64,000 nt of DNA from Emticicia sp. C21 (GTDB taxonomy: Bacteria > Bacteroidota > Bacteroidia > Cytophagales > Spirosomataceae): the NCBI RefSeq assembly GCF_003418935.1, contig NZ_QVMT01000003.1, positions 613,262 through 677,261 on the forward strand, in the 5' to 3' direction. A program made the translations under genes and the position numbers. A model generated the notes under the pieces. That model worked only from the letters and a program-made list of their open reading frames with translations, made no database searches and was not told where the DNA came from. Positions 31,680-40,824 of this stretch are shown in pieces; within the stretch, counting starts at the first letter, position 1; each line of letters begins with the position of its first letter.

Positions 31680-34655
31680 TCACTGACACCCCACCAACGG
31701 CATAATCCTCGCCTCAAATACCGCCCCGTTCTCAACCTGAAAACCACCACCCGCTTGCGGTAATAATAAAATACTACTACTAGCCACATACCGCACCTGG
31801 GCACCAGTCAGGATGGTATTTGTGGCGGTTATGCTATTAGATGCGGCCTGAATGCTTGAGCCCGAAATAGGAGCAGTCAGGTTTAGATTGGAACCTATAT
31901 AAGTCACTACCACCTGAGCCGTAGCTGTCCGGCTACCTGATGCGCAGGTGCCATTGGTACAGCCTGCATAGTAAGTAGTGGTTGTAGTGGGCGATTGCAC
32001 AATATTTCCTGTACCGAGTGAGGTACCGCCTGTCGGCTGGTTGTACCAGATGGGTGTGCCTGTGCCACAAGTAGCTGATAAGGCAATAGTGGTGTTGGCA
32101 CAAATAACCGTTTTATCTACCGTTGCATTGGTTGGGGGAGCAATCGGATCAATGCTTACAGATACTGTTACAAAACCACTGGTACAGCCTGCTCCACCCG
32201 TTATTTCACAACGAACCTGATAAGTAGTAGCCGTAGTTAAATTGGGTGTAACATACGGTGAGCCCGTTGAAAGCAGCGAACTACTGCTGGCATTATACCA
32301 GCTTACTGTTCCATCTGTACACGTAGCGGTTAACGAAGCAGTTGAGCCGGCGCATACGGTTGGGTTTAAAGTGCCAGTAGGATTGACAGGGGTTCCATAG
32401 CTATCACCGGTAATTGTCCAGCCTTTTCCGCCACTGCCTGTGGCTAAAACCAGATTAGCTCTGGCAGTGGTCGAACCACAATATTTACGACCTGTTGCCC
32501 CCATTGTTCTGCCTGTCAGCGTGCCTGCATTAAAACCAGTCAGAGTAGCATCATAATTACTGATATTCATGCCGCAGTTGTTAAGAAAAGCAGCCAGATT
32601 AACATTCGGATTAAATTTCGCCCCCCAGGCTGACAGACTCTGGTTGAAAGCACTGGCACCATTAAACATATTACTCATATTAGTGACTGCCCCAATGTTC
32701 CATGAACTTATATCCTGATTAAAAGTACTGGCGCCATAAAACATATTAGCCATATTGGTCACTGCCGAAGTGCTCCATAAACCTATATCCTGATTAAAAG
32801 CACTGGCGCCATTAAACATATTACTCATACTGGTAACAGCCCCTGTATTCCAGGTACTTATATCCTGATTAAAAGTACTGGCGCCATAAAACATAGTAGC
32901 CATATTGGTCACTGCCGAAGTTTTCCATAAACCTATATTCTGATTAAAAGCACTGGCGCCATTAAACATATTAGCCATATTGGTAACAGCCGCTGTATTC
33001 CAGGCACTTATATCCTGATTAAAAGTACTGGCACCATAAAACATATTACTCATATTGGTAACAGCCGCTGTATTCCAGGCACTTATATCCTGATTAAAAG
33101 TACTGGCACCATAAAACATACTAGCCATATTGGTCACTGCCGAAGTGCTCCATGAACCTATATTCTGATTAAAAGCACTGGCGTCTGAAAACATGCCATC
33201 CATACGGGTAACAGCGGCTGTATTCCATCCACCAATGTTCTGATTAAAAGTACCGGCTCTGTTAAACATATTACTCATATTGGTAACAGCCGCTGTATTC
33301 CAGTCACTTATATTCTCATTAAAAGCACTGGCACCCAAAAACATGCCATCCATACGGGTAACAGCGGCTGTATTCCAGACACCGATATTCTGATTAAAAG
33401 CACTGGCACTATTAAACATGCTAGCCATATTAGTCACTGCCGAAGTGTTCCACGAACCAATGTTCTGATTAAAAGCACGGGCACTGGCAAACATGCCCGA
33501 CATATTAGTCACTGTCGCAGTGTTCCATGAACCAATATTCTGATTAAAAGCACTGGCATTACCAAACAGATAACTCATATTAGTCACTGCGGACGTGTTC
33601 CATGAACCGATATTCTGATTAAAAGTGCTGGCACTGTAAAACAGATTATTCATATCGGTAACTGCCGAGGTATTCCATGCCCCTATATCCTGATTAAAAG
33701 CGCTGGCAAGAAAAAACATATAACTCATATTGGTCACTGCCGCTGTATTCCATGCACCAATATTCTGATTAAAAGCACTGGCTTGACGAAACATATAACT
33801 CATATTAGTCACTGCCGCAGTGTTCCATGTACCAATGTTCTGATTAAATGCGAAGGCACCATAAAACAGATTACTCATATTAGTCACTGCGGCAGTATTC
33901 CATGTGCCAATATTAGTAGGACCATTGAGATTAGTACAATTCGCAAACATAAACGACATATTGGTAACGCCCGATAAATCAGGAATATCGGTAGCTGAAA
34001 TAGCTAAATTAGTACACCCCACAAATGCCCCCTCCATCGAAGTCCAGGCCACCGTACCCCACTGCTTTACGTCTTCCAGCCGATTTTTATCTGCTTTATT
34101 GGCGATATTGATTCTTTGAAAATTAACTGGACTTATACTCACATCAATCGTTGCGCCTGCGGGCAATCCTGTAAGGGTAGCAGTTGTTCCGCTAAAAGTT
34201 CCGGAGCCACTGGTGCCTGCCGGAACGGTCGTCCAGGTATAATTCACCACCCCAGAGGTAGCCACGCCAAAACTCAGTTGTGTATCTCCCGACCCTGCCG
34301 TTGCCAGATTCCAGCGGGTGACGAACGGGGCATCTGCGGCAATTACCTTTTGTGCCACCGCCGGATTTGAGCCTGAACTACCAGCAGCCTCGTCGATAGA
34401 TGTTGTTCCAGATCCAGAAGTCGTTGTTGCCTCAGCAGCTACACTATCAGGCAAGGTGCCGGTAGCAGGTGTTTGCCTGAAAATGCTGCCAACTGCTACA
34501 ATCCTATCAGTTTCCGGGGTAGTGACAAGGGCTGTTCCCCTTACATTTTTATCAGGAATTTTATCAGAAAACTTACCGGGTATTTTTGTGGAAGAAATAG
34601 CAAACGCATGAAGGCTTAGCATAACCAATGCTAAATAATAAAAGAGAAATTTCAT
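31680..34655 (-). CDS. BspA-like (DUF285) surface protein with GCX-COOH C-terminus
   Basis: A 991-residue secreted protein. Signal peptide LHAFAIS, then a Thr/Ser/Gly-rich linker (about 40-110) and a short beta domain. Next come 17 tandem 25-residue DUF285 repeats of the form IGxWNTxAVTNMSxMFxxAS then AFNQN, followed by a partial 18th. Two Ig-like domains follow with PTVCAGSTASLTATC and TVICANTTIALSATC. The C-terminal about 65 residues (LNLTAPISGSSIQAASNSIT to MPLVGCQ) match the three-strand GCX-COOH-type domain ending Gly-Cys-X. BspA-like proteins mediate adhesion in other bacteria. Here adhesion is inferred. The protein at 35624-40348 has the same C-terminal module. Confidence 0.85.
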   Translation of the reverse strand: MKFLFYYLALVMLSLHAFAISSTKIPGKFSDKIPDKNVRGTALVTTPETDRIVAVGSIFRQTPATGTLPDSVAAEATTTSGSGTTSIDEAAGSSGSNPAVAQKVIAADAPFVTRWNLATAGSGDTQLSFGVATSGVVNYTWTTVPAGTSGSGTFSGTTATLTGLPAGATIDVSISPVNFQRINIANKADKNRLEDVKQWGTVAWTSMEGAFVGCTNLAISATDIPDLSGVTNMSFMFANCTNLNGPTNIGTWNTAAVTNMSNLFYGAFAFNQNIGTWNTAAVTNMSYMFRQASAFNQNIGAWNTAAVTNMSYMFFLASAFNQDIGAWNTSAVTDMNNLFYSASTFNQNIGSWNTSAVTNMSYLFGNASAFNQNIGSWNTATVTNMSGMFASARAFNQNIGSWNTSAVTNMASMFNSASAFNQNIGVWNTAAVTRMDGMFLGASAFNENISDWNTAAVTNMSNMFNRAGTFNQNIGGWNTAAVTRMDGMFSDASAFNQNIGSWSTSAVTNMASMFYGASTFNQDISAWNTAAVTNMSNMFYGASTFNQDISAWNTAAVTNMANMFNGASAFNQNIGLWKTSAVTNMATMFYGASTFNQDISTWNTGAVTSMSNMFNGASAFNQDIGLWSTSAVTNMANMFYGASTFNQDISSWNIGAVTNMSNMFNGASAFNQSLSAWGAKFNPNVNLAAFLNNCGMNISNYDATLTGFNAGTLTGRTMGATGRKYCGSTTARANLVLATGSGGKGWTITGDSYGTPVNPTGTLNPTVCAGSTASLTATCTDGTVSWYNASSSSLLSTGSPYVTPNLTTATTYQVRCEITGGAGCTSGFVTVSVSIDPIAPPTNATVDKTVICANTTIALSATCGTGTPIWYNQPTGGTSLGTGNIVQSPTTTTTYYAGCTNGTCASGSRTATAQVVVTYIGSNLNLTAPISGSSIQAASNSITATNTILTGAQVRYVASSSILLLPQAGGGFQVENGAVFEARIMPLVGCQ
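32637..33911 (-). repeat. 17 tandem 75-bp coding repeats
   Basis: Exactly 17 units of 75 bp (1275 bp) encode the 25-residue DUF285 units with no length variation. Adjacent units share long identical blocks (for example around AGTACTGGCGCCATAAAACA on the plus strand), which indicates recent unequal exchange. Confidence 0.85.
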
Positions 34656-35623
34656 AAGAAGTGGTATTTCGTTTATGGGTTAGATGCACTCAATAATTGA
34701 CAAATTTTATTTTACCCTACCATATTTTATTAATCCATGACAGGACATCAGGCAAATGTGCTAAATAAAAATAGATTAAACAACCGCCATTTATTGAGTG
34801 GTTTTTTTATCCAAAATCTGCCATATTTGATTGAAAATAAGGGCATACGCTGATGCTCTGACTACTCAGTGACACAGCAGTTTTTAAAACTACCTTTTAA
34901 CATAGCCTTTAAAACAGGCTCCGCAACTCTTACAAAGTTTACCAGCCACTTCACAAACATCTTCCCACACAGCAAACCAATCAGAAAAAACTTTGACTAA
35001 ATTACCTGAAAATCTTTCATTAAACTCTCCGGATACTTTGCATATATTCCTCCCTTTTCTCTTACCCCCGGGCAACCTAACAACCCCTAAACAATTGCTA
35101 TTAGCTATTTAGCTGTTTTTTATTTTTATTTGTATGCGAATAGTTACCCATATATACTTATATGAACCCATTCCACCTTAAACCAACTTTTTTATTCCTA
35201 TACAACTTTAATTCTCACTTAGCAATTCTCAATCTCTTCTATCATCTGAAGACATTAAAATAAGTCATAGTATTTAGAGTCTGTTTAAGAATAAAAAAGA
35301 CAAAGTTAATACAACTTTTTTTGCTGTGATTAAACTAAAAAGTATTCGACAGATATAACCGATGCTCATCGGAATGCCGACAATTTATCTCAGAATGCCG
35401 TCTCAGAATAGGAAGCGGAAATAAAATCTTCGCACAATAGAGAACGGTAATTGAAAGATAATCAAAATTGGATGCACCTGATTCAATGCCAATGGCAAGT
35501 AACTATGCCAGCAATTACTCCTGCCTGCTGTAAAAAATAAACTGTTATCGTATTGAATACGGGTGCTGATGAGTGCCTGCACCATTTTTTATCATAATAA
35601 ATTATCCTTTACCGCTCAACACA
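34656..35623. other. Long intergenic region between divergent surface-protein genes
   Basis: A 968-base AT-rich spacer between two large secreted-protein genes. It must contain both promoters. An ORF at 34890-35075 on the minus strand (61 codons, two closely spaced CxxC-like pairs) has no supporting features. No tRNA, palindrome family or terminator could be recognised. Confidence 0.4.
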
Positions 35624-38600
35624 ATGAAAAAAATACTACTATCCAACCTTTCCTCTGCATCTTTGCTTTTTATTTTATCCGTTCTGCTTTTATGCCCACT
35701 AGCCGGCGTACAGGCTCAGGCACCGGCAAATGATGATTGCGCAGGTGCCATCACCCTCACACCGGGCGCTACCTGCAATGCAACGTCGGGCACAACTGTC
35801 GGAGCCACCCAGAGTCTGCCCGGTATTACCTGCAACGGAACCACTGGCAATGCAGATGATGATGTCTGGTTCAAATTTACTGCCGCGGCTACCAGCCAGA
35901 CCATAACCATTACAAGCAATTCTTTCAACGCTGTAATAGAGGTAAGATCAGGAGGCTGTAATGGTGCTACCATTGCCTGTGGTGACGAATACGCTGCTTA
36001 CGGAACTGAAAGATTGCCCCTGACAGGATTAACAGTCGGTGCTGTGTATTACATACGAATCTATGACCCCGGCGGTCCCGGAGCTCAGCGTGGAGCTTAT
36101 ACAATATGTGTCATAAATCCTCCGGTCAATGATGAATGTGCCAATGCGATCACCCTTACGCCGGGCGTCACCTGCACACCAACCTCTGGCACAACCGTAA
36201 ATGCTACACAAAGTCTGTCCGCTATTACCTGCAACGGAACCACGGGCAATGCCGACGATGATGTCTGGTTTAAATTTACTGCCGCAGCTACCAGCCAGAC
36301 CATAACGGTTGTGAGCAACGCACCCTTCGATGCCGTAATCGATGTCCGCTCCGGGTCCTGTAATGGTGTTACTATCGGTTGTACCGATGATGTTCCAAAC
36401 GGCGGCACCGAAAGATTACCCTTAACGGGCTTGACCATTGGTATTACCTACTATATAAGGGTATACGATCTTTATACCATTGACCCCAGCCGCGGAACCT
36501 TTATGATTTGTGTCGAAAACCCACCCGCCAATGACGATTGTGCCAATGCCATTACGCTTACTCCATCCACCACCTGCAATCCGACTACTGGCTCTACTGC
36601 ACGTGCCACCCAGAGTTTACCGGGCATTACCTGTACCGGACAAACAGGCATAGCTGATGATGATGTCTGGTATAAATTTACTGCCGTAGCTGCTCATCAG
36701 ACTGTAACAGTAGTGGGGGCAAACTTTGATGCGGTAGTAGATGTGCGGTCTGGTGCCTGCAACGGCACCTCTATTGCCTGTGCTGACTCTCTGGTTGAAG
36801 GTGGAAAGGAAACCGTAAATCTATCAGGCCTTACCATAGGGAGTACCTATTACGTACGGGTTTTTAGCCGGGGCAAGACTTTCTATGACGTAGGAACCTT
36901 TACCATCTGTATAACCTATTCTATACCAGCCAACAATGATTGTGGCAGTGCCATTACACTTACTTCAAATGCTTCCTGCGCTCCTGTGGCAGGCACAACC
37001 ATCAATGCTTCCCAGACGCTGGCAGGTATTACCTGTGCCGGACAAGCAGGTACTGCCGACGATGATGTCTGGTATAAATTCACGGCCGCTGCCACCAGTT
37101 ATATAGTAAGAGTAGTTGGCGCTGCGGGCTTCAATGCCGTAGTCGATGTACGGTCAGGTGCCTGTACCGGTACCAGTATAGCCTGCGCCGATGCAAGTGC
37201 AGGCGGTGGAACCGAAACCGTCAATCTATCAGGCTTAACCATTGGCAATACCTATCTGGTGCGGGTTTATAGTCGGGGGGGTAACTCAACCGACCAGGGA
37301 ACATTCAACATCTGTCTTATCCATATTCCTCCGGCTAATAATGAGTGCGCTAACGCTATTGCGCTTACACCCGGTAATTCCTGTGCGCCAACGACAGGTA
37401 CAACCGTACATGCTACTCAGAGTCTGCCCGCCATTACCTGCGCCGGAAAAACAGGCAGTGCCGATGACGATGTTTGGTATAAGTTTACGGCAACAGCCAC
37501 TGCCCATAGAGTAACAGTAACTGGTATAGCAGGGTTTTTACCCTCTTTTGATGCACGTTCGGGCAGTTGCAATGGCACAAGTATTGGCTGTGCCGGAGGC
37601 ACAGGTGACGCAACTGAAACGGCAATGCTGACAGGCTTAACCATTGGAGCTACCTACTACGTGCGTGTCTATAGCTTTGTTGATGGTGCCTCCTTTCAGG
37701 GTACCTTTTCGATTTGTGTGATAAATCCCCCAGTCAATAACGACTGTGCCAACGCCATTGCACTTACTCCCGGTACTTCCTGCTCACCAACTACAGGTTC
37801 AACTGTAAATGCGTCCGAAAGCCTGCCCGCCATTACCTGCGCAGGACAGACAGGCAGCGCTGATGACGATGTCTGGTATAAATTTACGGCAACAGCCACT
37901 TCTCATAGGGTGACGGTAGAGGGCATAGCAGGCTTTAATGCCGCCATAGATGTGCGGTCAGGCGCTTGCAACGGCATCACTATCGGCTGTGCCGCCGGTA
38001 TTAGTTCCGGCGATAGAGAAAGTGTAGGGTTGGCTGGCTTAACCATTGGGGCTACCTACTACATAAGGGTCTACAGCGCATCTGCCGCTAGCTACGCCAA
38101 TCGGGGCGAATTTACGATTTGTGTCCTCACTCCTCCAGTCAATGACGAATGCGCCAACGCGGTTACACTTACTTCCGGTCTTACCTGTACAACTACGTCG
38201 GGTACAACCTCAAATGCCACCCAGAGTCTGGCCGCTATTACCTGCAATGGTACAACGGGTACTGCTGACGATGATGTCTGGTATAAATTTACGGCCGTAA
38301 GTACTAGTCAGACCGTAACAGTAGTCGGCGCAGGTTTCGATGGGGTGGTCGATGTCAGAACAGGAACCTGCAACGGCGCAAACATCGCCTGTGCAGATGC
38401 TTCCGGGAGTGGTGGTACCGAAACAGTAGCGGTAACAGGCTTAACCATCGGCACTACTTATTTCGTACGCGTCTATAGCCGTGGCGATACACCCGAAAGT
38501 TGGGGAACATTTACCATTTGCGTAACACATCCGCCGGCGGTCAATGATAATTGCTGGGATGCCGTTACTCTCACCTCCGGGGCTACCTGTACCCCAACTC

Positions 38601-40348
38601 AGGGCACCACAACAAGTGCCAGCCAGAGTCTGGCCGCCATTACCTGTGGCGCAACTACAGGCACGGCCGACGACGATGTATGGTATGAGTTTACCGCCTT
38701 CAACACGGCTCATACGGTAACTGTTGTGGGCAACGCAGGCTTTAATGCTGTGATAGATGTCAGAACAGGTATCTGTAACGGTACTACTATCGCCTGCGCC
38801 GATGCTACCACAAGCGGAACCGAAACAGTAAACTTAACGGGCTTAACCATCGGTACTACCTACTTCGTGCGGGTATATAGCCGGGGCAGTACGCTCTCCG
38901 ACCGCGGCACGTTCAACATTTGTGTTACCCATATTTCTGTGGCTAATAATGAGTGCGCTAATGCCGTTACCCTCACCTCTGGCACTAACTGCACGCCTAC
39001 TTCGGGTACAACGGTAAATGCCACCCAGAGCCTGGCCGCCATTACCTGTAACGCAGCTACAGGTACGGCAGATGACGATGTGTGGTATCAGTTTACGGCC
39101 TCTGGTGTTACGCATACGGTAACTGTTGTGGGCAACGCAGGCTTTAATGCCGTGGTAGACGTCAGAACAGGCACCTGTAACGGTAATACTTTGGCCTGTG
39201 CCGATGCCACCACAAACGACGGAACGGAAACCGTGAAATTAACAGGTTTAACTATCGGCAATACGTATTTCGTACGTGTATACAGCTTTGGCAGCACTTC
39301 TGCCGACCGCGGAACTTTTACTATTTGTGTCACTAATCCACCGGTTAACGATGAGTGCGCCAATGCCATTACACTTACTTCCGGTGTTTTATGTACACAA
39401 ACCGCAGGCACAACTATAGGTGCTACCCAGAGTTTGCCCGGTGTTGGCTGTACCAGACCTGCAGGCTATGCCGATGACGATGTCTGGTTTAAATTTACCG
39501 CACTGACCACTCGCCATTTAGTTACGGTATCTTCCTTCAACTTTGGTTTCGATCCGGTCATAGAGGTGAGGTCGGGCTCCTGCAACGGAGCAACAATCGC
39601 TTGTGTTGATGCCACCACTTTCAACGGAACAAAAACACTGAACTTATTGGGCTTAACCGTCGGCAATACCTACTATATACGGGTCTATTCTTATTGGGAT
39701 ATGGAATTCGACCAGGGAGAATTTACCATCTGTGTCCAGAATCCATTCATGAACGACAATTGCGCCGACGCTATTTCCCTTACTTCCAATACTTCCTGCT
39801 CACCAACCATAGGTATAACCATGGGTGCCACACAGAGTCTGGCAGCCATCAGTTGTAATGGCACAGGCACCGCCGATGATGATGTCTGGTATAAATTCAC
39901 TGCCATAGCGGCCACGCATACGGTAACAGTAGACGGCTCTACGTATTCATTTGATGCAGTTGTAGATGTAAGAACAGGAAGTTGTAATGGCACCAGTATC
40001 GCCTGCGCCGACGCTGCTGCAGAAGGCGGCATAGAAACCGTGAATTTAACTGGCTTAACAGTCGGTAACACTTATTTTGTACGAATCTATAGCAAAGGCG
40101 ATAAGGTAGCCGATCAGGGTATCTTTTCGATTTGTATAACCAACCCCTGTCCGCCTTCTCTGACAGTGAGCGAACCCATTACAGGTGGAACGGTGGTGAA
40201 AGAAGCCGTCAGAATCACAGCCACCAATCAGGTTTCGGGTGGAATAGTAACCTATAAAGCAGGTCAATCAATAACCCTGCAACCGGGATTCAGTGCTATT
40301 ACCGGAGCAGGCACCTATTTTCAGGCCATAACCGGAGGTTGTCCCTGA
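35624..40348 (+). CDS. Giant secreted protein: 11 PPC-like domains and GCX-COOH C-terminus
   Basis: About 1574 residues from ATG 35624 (MKKILLSNLSSASLLFIL). An upstream in-frame TTG at 35573 is rejected because it precedes the signal peptide. After the signal (VQAQA) come 11 repeats of about 125-130 residues. Each starts NDxCANAITLTPG and contains TxxATQSLxxITC, DDDVWYKFTA, VDVRSGxCNGTxIACAD, GLTIGxTYYVRVYS and GTFTICV. They resemble bacterial pre-peptidase C-terminal (PPC) beta-sandwich domains with paired cysteines. The last about 70 residues (SLTVSEPITGGTVVKEA to ITGGCP) form the same C-terminal module as in the BspA-like neighbour. It carries no catalytic domain, so an adhesin or surface-layer role is the best guess. 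Confidence 0.85.
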   Translation: MKKILLSNLSSASLLFILSVLLLCPLAGVQAQAPANDDCAGAITLTPGATCNATSGTTVGATQSLPGITCNGTTGNADDDVWFKFTAAATSQTITITSNSFNAVIEVRSGGCNGATIACGDEYAAYGTERLPLTGLTVGAVYYIRIYDPGGPGAQRGAYTICVINPPVNDECANAITLTPGVTCTPTSGTTVNATQSLSAITCNGTTGNADDDVWFKFTAAATSQTITVVSNAPFDAVIDVRSGSCNGVTIGCTDDVPNGGTERLPLTGLTIGITYYIRVYDLYTIDPSRGTFMICVENPPANDDCANAITLTPSTTCNPTTGSTARATQSLPGITCTGQTGIADDDVWYKFTAVAAHQTVTVVGANFDAVVDVRSGACNGTSIACADSLVEGGKETVNLSGLTIGSTYYVRVFSRGKTFYDVGTFTICITYSIPANNDCGSAITLTSNASCAPVAGTTINASQTLAGITCAGQAGTADDDVWYKFTAAATSYIVRVVGAAGFNAVVDVRSGACTGTSIACADASAGGGTETVNLSGLTIGNTYLVRVYSRGGNSTDQGTFNICLIHIPPANNECANAIALTPGNSCAPTTGTTVHATQSLPAITCAGKTGSADDDVWYKFTATATAHRVTVTGIAGFLPSFDARSGSCNGTSIGCAGGTGDATETAMLTGLTIGATYYVRVYSFVDGASFQGTFSICVINPPVNNDCANAIALTPGTSCSPTTGSTVNASESLPAITCAGQTGSADDDVWYKFTATATSHRVTVEGIAGFNAAIDVRSGACNGITIGCAAGISSGDRESVGLAGLTIGATYYIRVYSASAASYANRGEFTICVLTPPVNDECANAVTLTSGLTCTTTSGTTSNATQSLAAITCNGTTGTADDDVWYKFTAVSTSQTVTVVGAGFDGVVDVRTGTCNGANIACADASGSGGTETVAVTGLTIGTTYFVRVYSRGDTPESWGTFTICVTHPPAVNDNCWDAVTLTSGATCTPTQGTTTSASQSLAAITCGATTGTADDDVWYEFTAFNTAHTVTVVGNAGFNAVIDVRTGICNGTTIACADATTSGTETVNLTGLTIGTTYFVRVYSRGSTLSDRGTFNICVTHISVANNECANAVTLTSGTNCTPTSGTTVNATQSLAAITCNAATGTADDDVWYQFTASGVTHTVTVVGNAGFNAVVDVRTGTCNGNTLACADATTNDGTETVKLTGLTIGNTYFVRVYSFGSTSADRGTFTICVTNPPVNDECANAITLTSGVLCTQTAGTTIGATQSLPGVGCTRPAGYADDDVWFKFTALTTRHLVTVSSFNFGFDPVIEVRSGSCNGATIACVDATTFNGTKTLNLLGLTVGNTYYIRVYSYWDMEFDQGEFTICVQNPFMNDNCADAISLTSNTSCSPTIGITMGATQSLAAISCNGTGTADDDVWYKFTAIAATHTVTVDGSTYSFDAVVDVRTGSCNGTSIACADAAAEGGIETVNLTGLTVGNTYFVRIYSKGDKVADQGIFSICITNPCPPSLTVSEPITGGTVVKEAVRITATNQVSGGIVTYKAGQSITLQPGFSAITGAGTYFQAITGGCP
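35727..40145 (+). repeat. 11 tandem about 390-bp coding repeats
   Basis: Internal repeats encoding the PPC-like domains. Positions 7-9 are the most alike, with blocks such as GGCTTAACCATCGGCACTAC nearly repeated, and the first and last are the most diverged. Confidence 0.8.
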
Positions 40349-40400
40349 CAGATAGGGGAGTAGCCACCAGATAATTTTAATGCCGGATAAAAGTTCTGCC

Positions 40401-40531
40401 CCCTCAGAGTCTCCTGTGTGCGAAAGCCAAAGCTTAGCAAAGGGACTGTGAGGATTGAGGAGAAGTTGCTATTTATTACTAAGGCCCTAGCCATCGGAGT
40501 TCCCAACGTGCTGTTGGGAGACTCTGAGGGA
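40401..40531. repeat. CCTCAGAGTCTCC palindromic repeat, first copy of a local cluster
   Basis: CCCTCAGAGTCTCCTGTGTG, a middle GCCAAAGCTTAGCAAAGG, then GACTGTGAGG. This is followed at 40494-40531 by a second stem ending GGGAGACTCTGAGGG. Related copies are at 42372-42425, 45089-45138, 45569-45623 and 45650-45690. The rest of the 476-base gap to the next gene shows nothing else. Confidence 0.75.
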
Positions 40532-40824
40532 ACACAACGTTTTTAATTAAAAACACTTATCTCTCCACTCAAGAACCTTTCCTGAAAGTCTGAAAAGGCT
40601 TTTGTTCTTCATACATTATCCAAAGCCAAACCATCAAAACTTATTTGACTCATCTATTTCATAAGCTCATTTCCACTCACCGGGTTGTGCAATTTTTTCC
40701 CAGCCCTATAATTCTCTCCAAATAATACCTTACCGTAAAATAACAAACCCCAAAAAATATTAACCCATGTATCCAACCTTTGATGCATATACGCGTCAAT
40801 GCCTGAAAACAAATATCCATTCAC

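Noticed and set aside
32637..33911. Tandem 75-bp repeats as a CRISPR or satellite
   Set aside because: They translate in one frame into 25-residue DUF285 units of a secreted protein.
34890..35075. 61-codon minus-strand ORF with clustered cysteines
   Set aside because: No start context, homologue or neighbouring signal supports it, and it is in an AT-rich divergent promoter region.
35716..40071. Many minus-strand ORFs inside the PPC-repeat gene
   Set aside because: They are mirror frames of the repeated coding sequence, Val/Ala/Thr-rich with no start context, and recur once per repeat.
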